A DNA stretch of 64,000 nucleotides from Cenococcum geophilum 1.58 (Eukaryota > Ascomycota > Dothideomycetes > Gloniales > Gloniaceae). Shown here piece by piece: positions 61,850-64,000 of the stretch. How positions within the stretch are numbered: position 1 is the stretch's first letter; each line of letters begins with the position of its first letter. The stretch is from positions 303,434 through 367,433 of the forward strand of contig KV748253.1 in the NCBI GenBank assembly GCA_001692895.1, read 5' to 3'. Position numbers and translations under genes: made by a program. A model generated the notes under the pieces. That model was given only the letters and a program-made list of their open reading frames with translations, searched no databases and had not been told where the DNA came from.

Positions 61850-62926
61850 AAGGAGGGTTGAAGCAGAGAAAGCAAAATCTTTGCCCGATCAGTGAGGACC
61901 ACAGACCGTGCTCCCTACGCTGAGGAATGCGCCTCCAGACGATCGGCCTCCGGATATTGCTTGGGGGGAGTGTCAAGGTGAATGCAGACGCTAAGACCAG
62001 GTCGGTTAACCCACAAATATTCAGCACGACAAATCAAATAATGAATTGGAAAGTGGCTCGCGGGGTTGTGGGGACTTGTCATTCACAACAATAATATCGA
62101 TAGAGAGAATATGGAGTATATTAGAGTCGCTATAGGTCTGGCAGGGTGGACTACCTCCTAGCATGCAACACACAACGCCAGGGCTCACCAGCGCTCTATC
62201 GAGAAGAATCTCACGGGTGCATGGTAGCAATTTTACCGAAGCAGCAGGGCGAATCCGTTGGCTAGGCAACATGAAAGCCGCATTTATTTCGAGAATAAGG
62301 CATGTCTAAAAAGAAACCACCCTACACTCTTTCCGTGGAATTTACTATTAGTAGGAACCCCAACTGTATATATTTATAGAGTTGCGTTAGTAACTAGCAT
62401 CGCTAACGTACATTATAGTAGTACCTTCCCTAAAGCTTAAGTCTTATATCTGCCCGTATCTACTATAGACTATTATCCTATTCCTGTTTCCCTATTATAA
62501 CTATTACAGTATAACTAATAGCCTAATAGCCTAATACTTAAAATTCCCTTTATAAAAGCGCGTATATAATTTAGTATTTAATATAAACTTTAAAGATATA
62601 TCGCTCTTTAAGGATTAATATATTTCTATAATAAACTTATTAAGTAGTGTTAGGTGAAACCTGGGTAGATAGTTATATAGCCGCAAGGCACGGGCGACCC
62701 AGGGGCGACCCAAGAACTCGCCTGTGAGGCACGTGCGCTGCACGTGTCTTGGGAAAACCCCTCCTTACCTTGCACTCAGACTCTTCCTTTTCCCTCAAGG
62801 ATTCGTCTGTTCATGCAATACACCCTATTGTTCTATCAATTGATCCCTATCCATATCCTCACCCCACAAGTAGGCTAATACTTATACTGATATGTAAAAA
62901 AGCTAGTAGCCGCTCGCTTAGTCTAA
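61850..62926. other. Upstream region of the kinase gene and a RIP-marked AT-rich patch
   Basis: 61850-62330 is normal-composition DNA upstream of the kinase start. 62340-62640 is AT-rich with RIP-like bias. 62650-62760 is GC-richer with GGGCGACCCA repeated twice. A 73-codon frame at 62749-62970 crosses into a solo LTR and is not called. Confidence 0.5.
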
Positions 62927-63113
62927 TGTCACAGTACGTGCGGACTGTCAAGGTACGAGGTACGAGGTGACTGTATATCATTGACAAACGATGTCGTGTG
63001 AGGATCTATGTAGGAGGTGAGGTGGTATATATACACGTCGCTCAGGGGTCAGGTCCGTGCTCGTGTCATGACAACACTGAATCATAACAACGTGTCAGGT
63101 CAGTGCCGTGACA
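62927..63113. mobile_element. Solo LTR, 187 bp
   Basis: It starts TGTCAC and ends GTGACA, and TCTAA flanks both sides exactly (62922-62926 and 63114-63118). It is not visibly RIP-altered. It belongs to a different family from the other LTRs in the window. It is the right-most retroelement trace before the oxidase gene. Confidence 0.85.
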
Positions 63114-63642
63114 TCTAATTATTAAAGCATATAAGTCCTTTAGTAAGGTAAGTAGTTAAGCTAAGGATATTACTTTTTAAAATAAAAGTTATTGTAATGT
63201 GTCCCGCCAAATAAGCTAAAATGCCAGCAGTACTCGCGAATCTATCGCGACTGTGGCGGGACCCACTATATATACTCTTACTCTACACGTCTTCTAAGGA
63301 CTCATTTTAGCTGCAGTATATATAAAATACCGTTCTACAAGAAGATCGACTGCTAGAGGTCTTATATTAAACAACTTAAGTCCGAAGATTAAGCTTATAT
63401 ATTAATTTGATATAGTATTATACATATCACCAGCCTTAGTACGGGCCCCAAATTTATCTAATCTAATTGGCTGGCTCTTATCGATAACCTGGGGACCCGA
63501 ACCGACGTGGCAAGGGATAAGTCCTTGGAGAAATATTCTCTGCCCACCTTAACACAACGGGTCGTTCGGTATTGGACATCCCCATACTTGCTTGGAGTTG
63601 GCTATTGAGCTTAATGTGGGCCTAATATATACTTCCATCAAC
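63114..63642. other. Intergenic region with hairpin
   Basis: GTCCCGCCA (63201-63209) and TGGCGGGAC (63254-63262) are complementary and enclose TCGCGA..TCGCGA. The rest is mixed AT-rich and normal DNA. The part near 63640 is the probable 3' untranslated region of the oxidase gene. No gene is seen. Confidence 0.5.
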
Positions 63643-64000
63643 TTAAGGATTATATATAATATCCGTCCCCACACATCTATTACAGACGAATAAATTCGTC
63701 GGATCAACTACCCTCTTGATCCTCATGAGCCTCTCATACTTTTCACCCCAGAAAGTCTCTTGCCAGTTTGGTTCATACCTACAGCATCACACAGTCAGCA
63801 ACACCTCAGCCTCAACAACAGCACTCACAGCAAGCACCAGCGTGGGAGAATATGACAACCTACGGATTCGCCTCATTAATATAAGTACCACCATCAGGCC
63901 CCACAATCTCCGCAAACCGCCCGCTGACCTCAACCGCCTGCAATTTCAGCCGCTTCTTTTCCGCCTCGGGTGCGTCGTCACGCCAGTCCACACTCATGGT
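63643..64000 (-). CDS. FAD-linked oxidoreductase, berberine-bridge type, C-terminal part (partial)
   Basis: The gene enters from beyond the right edge, and only its last two exons are visible: 64000-63864 and 63778-63643. They are joined across an 85-nt intron (GTAGGT..GTAG) within a Pro codon. The spliced protein shows GGTYINEANPYEPNWQ, FWGEKYERLMRIKR, DPTNLFVCNRCVGTD and a stop. This is the BBE domain (PF08031) that closes the active site of FAD-dependent, often secreted, oxidases. Family members oxidise alcohols, sugars or alkaloid intermediates, and fungal members are common in secondary-metabolite clusters. The FAD-binding domain and any signal peptide lie outside the window, so substrate and location are unknown. 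Confidence 0.88.

Noticed and set aside
62749..62970. 73-codon frame near the right end
   Set aside because: It runs into the solo LTR and is low complexity.

Overview
The window reads as nuclear DNA of a filamentous ascomycete (Pezizomycotina). Three spliced protein genes with short GT..AG introns lie at the right end: a Clr5-domain protein, a hybrid histidine kinase and a berberine-bridge-type FAD oxidase. To their left, about 53 kb of AT-rich DNA has no long reading frame. It is built of transposable elements damaged in the way repeat-induced point mutation (RIP) damages DNA. CpA has become TpA on both strands, LTR copies differ almost only by transitions, and in-frame stops sit where Trp and Gln codons are expected. 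The species cannot be named from this sequence.

Layout of the repeat region. 1-1429: a small non-autonomous Copia-like element with a tRNA-iMet-half primer site. 1745-2159: a foldback MITE. 2162-14539: a minus-strand Ty3/Gypsy relic, split by a complete chromodomain Gypsy element (4059-10189, + strand) and by an unknown poly(A) element carrying a hairpin minisatellite (11551-12760). 15525-29935: a plus-strand Tad1-type LINE relic, split by two complete Gypsy elements (15920-22282, - strand, target duplication TAAAG; 23395-29851, + strand, target duplication AAAAT). The second of these carries a pogo-like MITE. About 30.2-52.9 kb: one plus-strand hAT transposon broken into five pieces. The insertions are a minus-strand LINE (31059-42551, itself split by a second chromodomain Gypsy copy at 32432-38369), a minus-strand Copia element (43131-49976, carrying a solo LTR and a short retroelement), and two more copies of that short retroelement. 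I set most boundaries by matching target-site duplications across each insertion and by protein similarity that reads through once the insertion is skipped.

Base composition changes sharply near 53.2-54.1 kb. From 54.1 to 61.9 kb, two co-oriented minus-strand genes have normal codon content. The first encodes a 634-residue Clr5-domain protein with a duplicated helical module, probably nuclear. The second encodes a 1527-residue hybrid sensor kinase with PAS, GAF, HisKA, HATPase and receiver domains, expected to feed a His-Asp phosphorelay. After another small RIP-marked patch with a solo LTR (62927-63113), the 3' end of a FAD-linked oxidase gene enters from the right edge. Nothing shows that these three genes act in one pathway.

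I found no convincing new multi-gene system. The most unusual items are a non-autonomous retroelement family that shares its 3' tail with the resident LINE, a nine-unit array in which each 38-bp unit can fold into a 10-bp hairpin, and the five-piece hAT nest.
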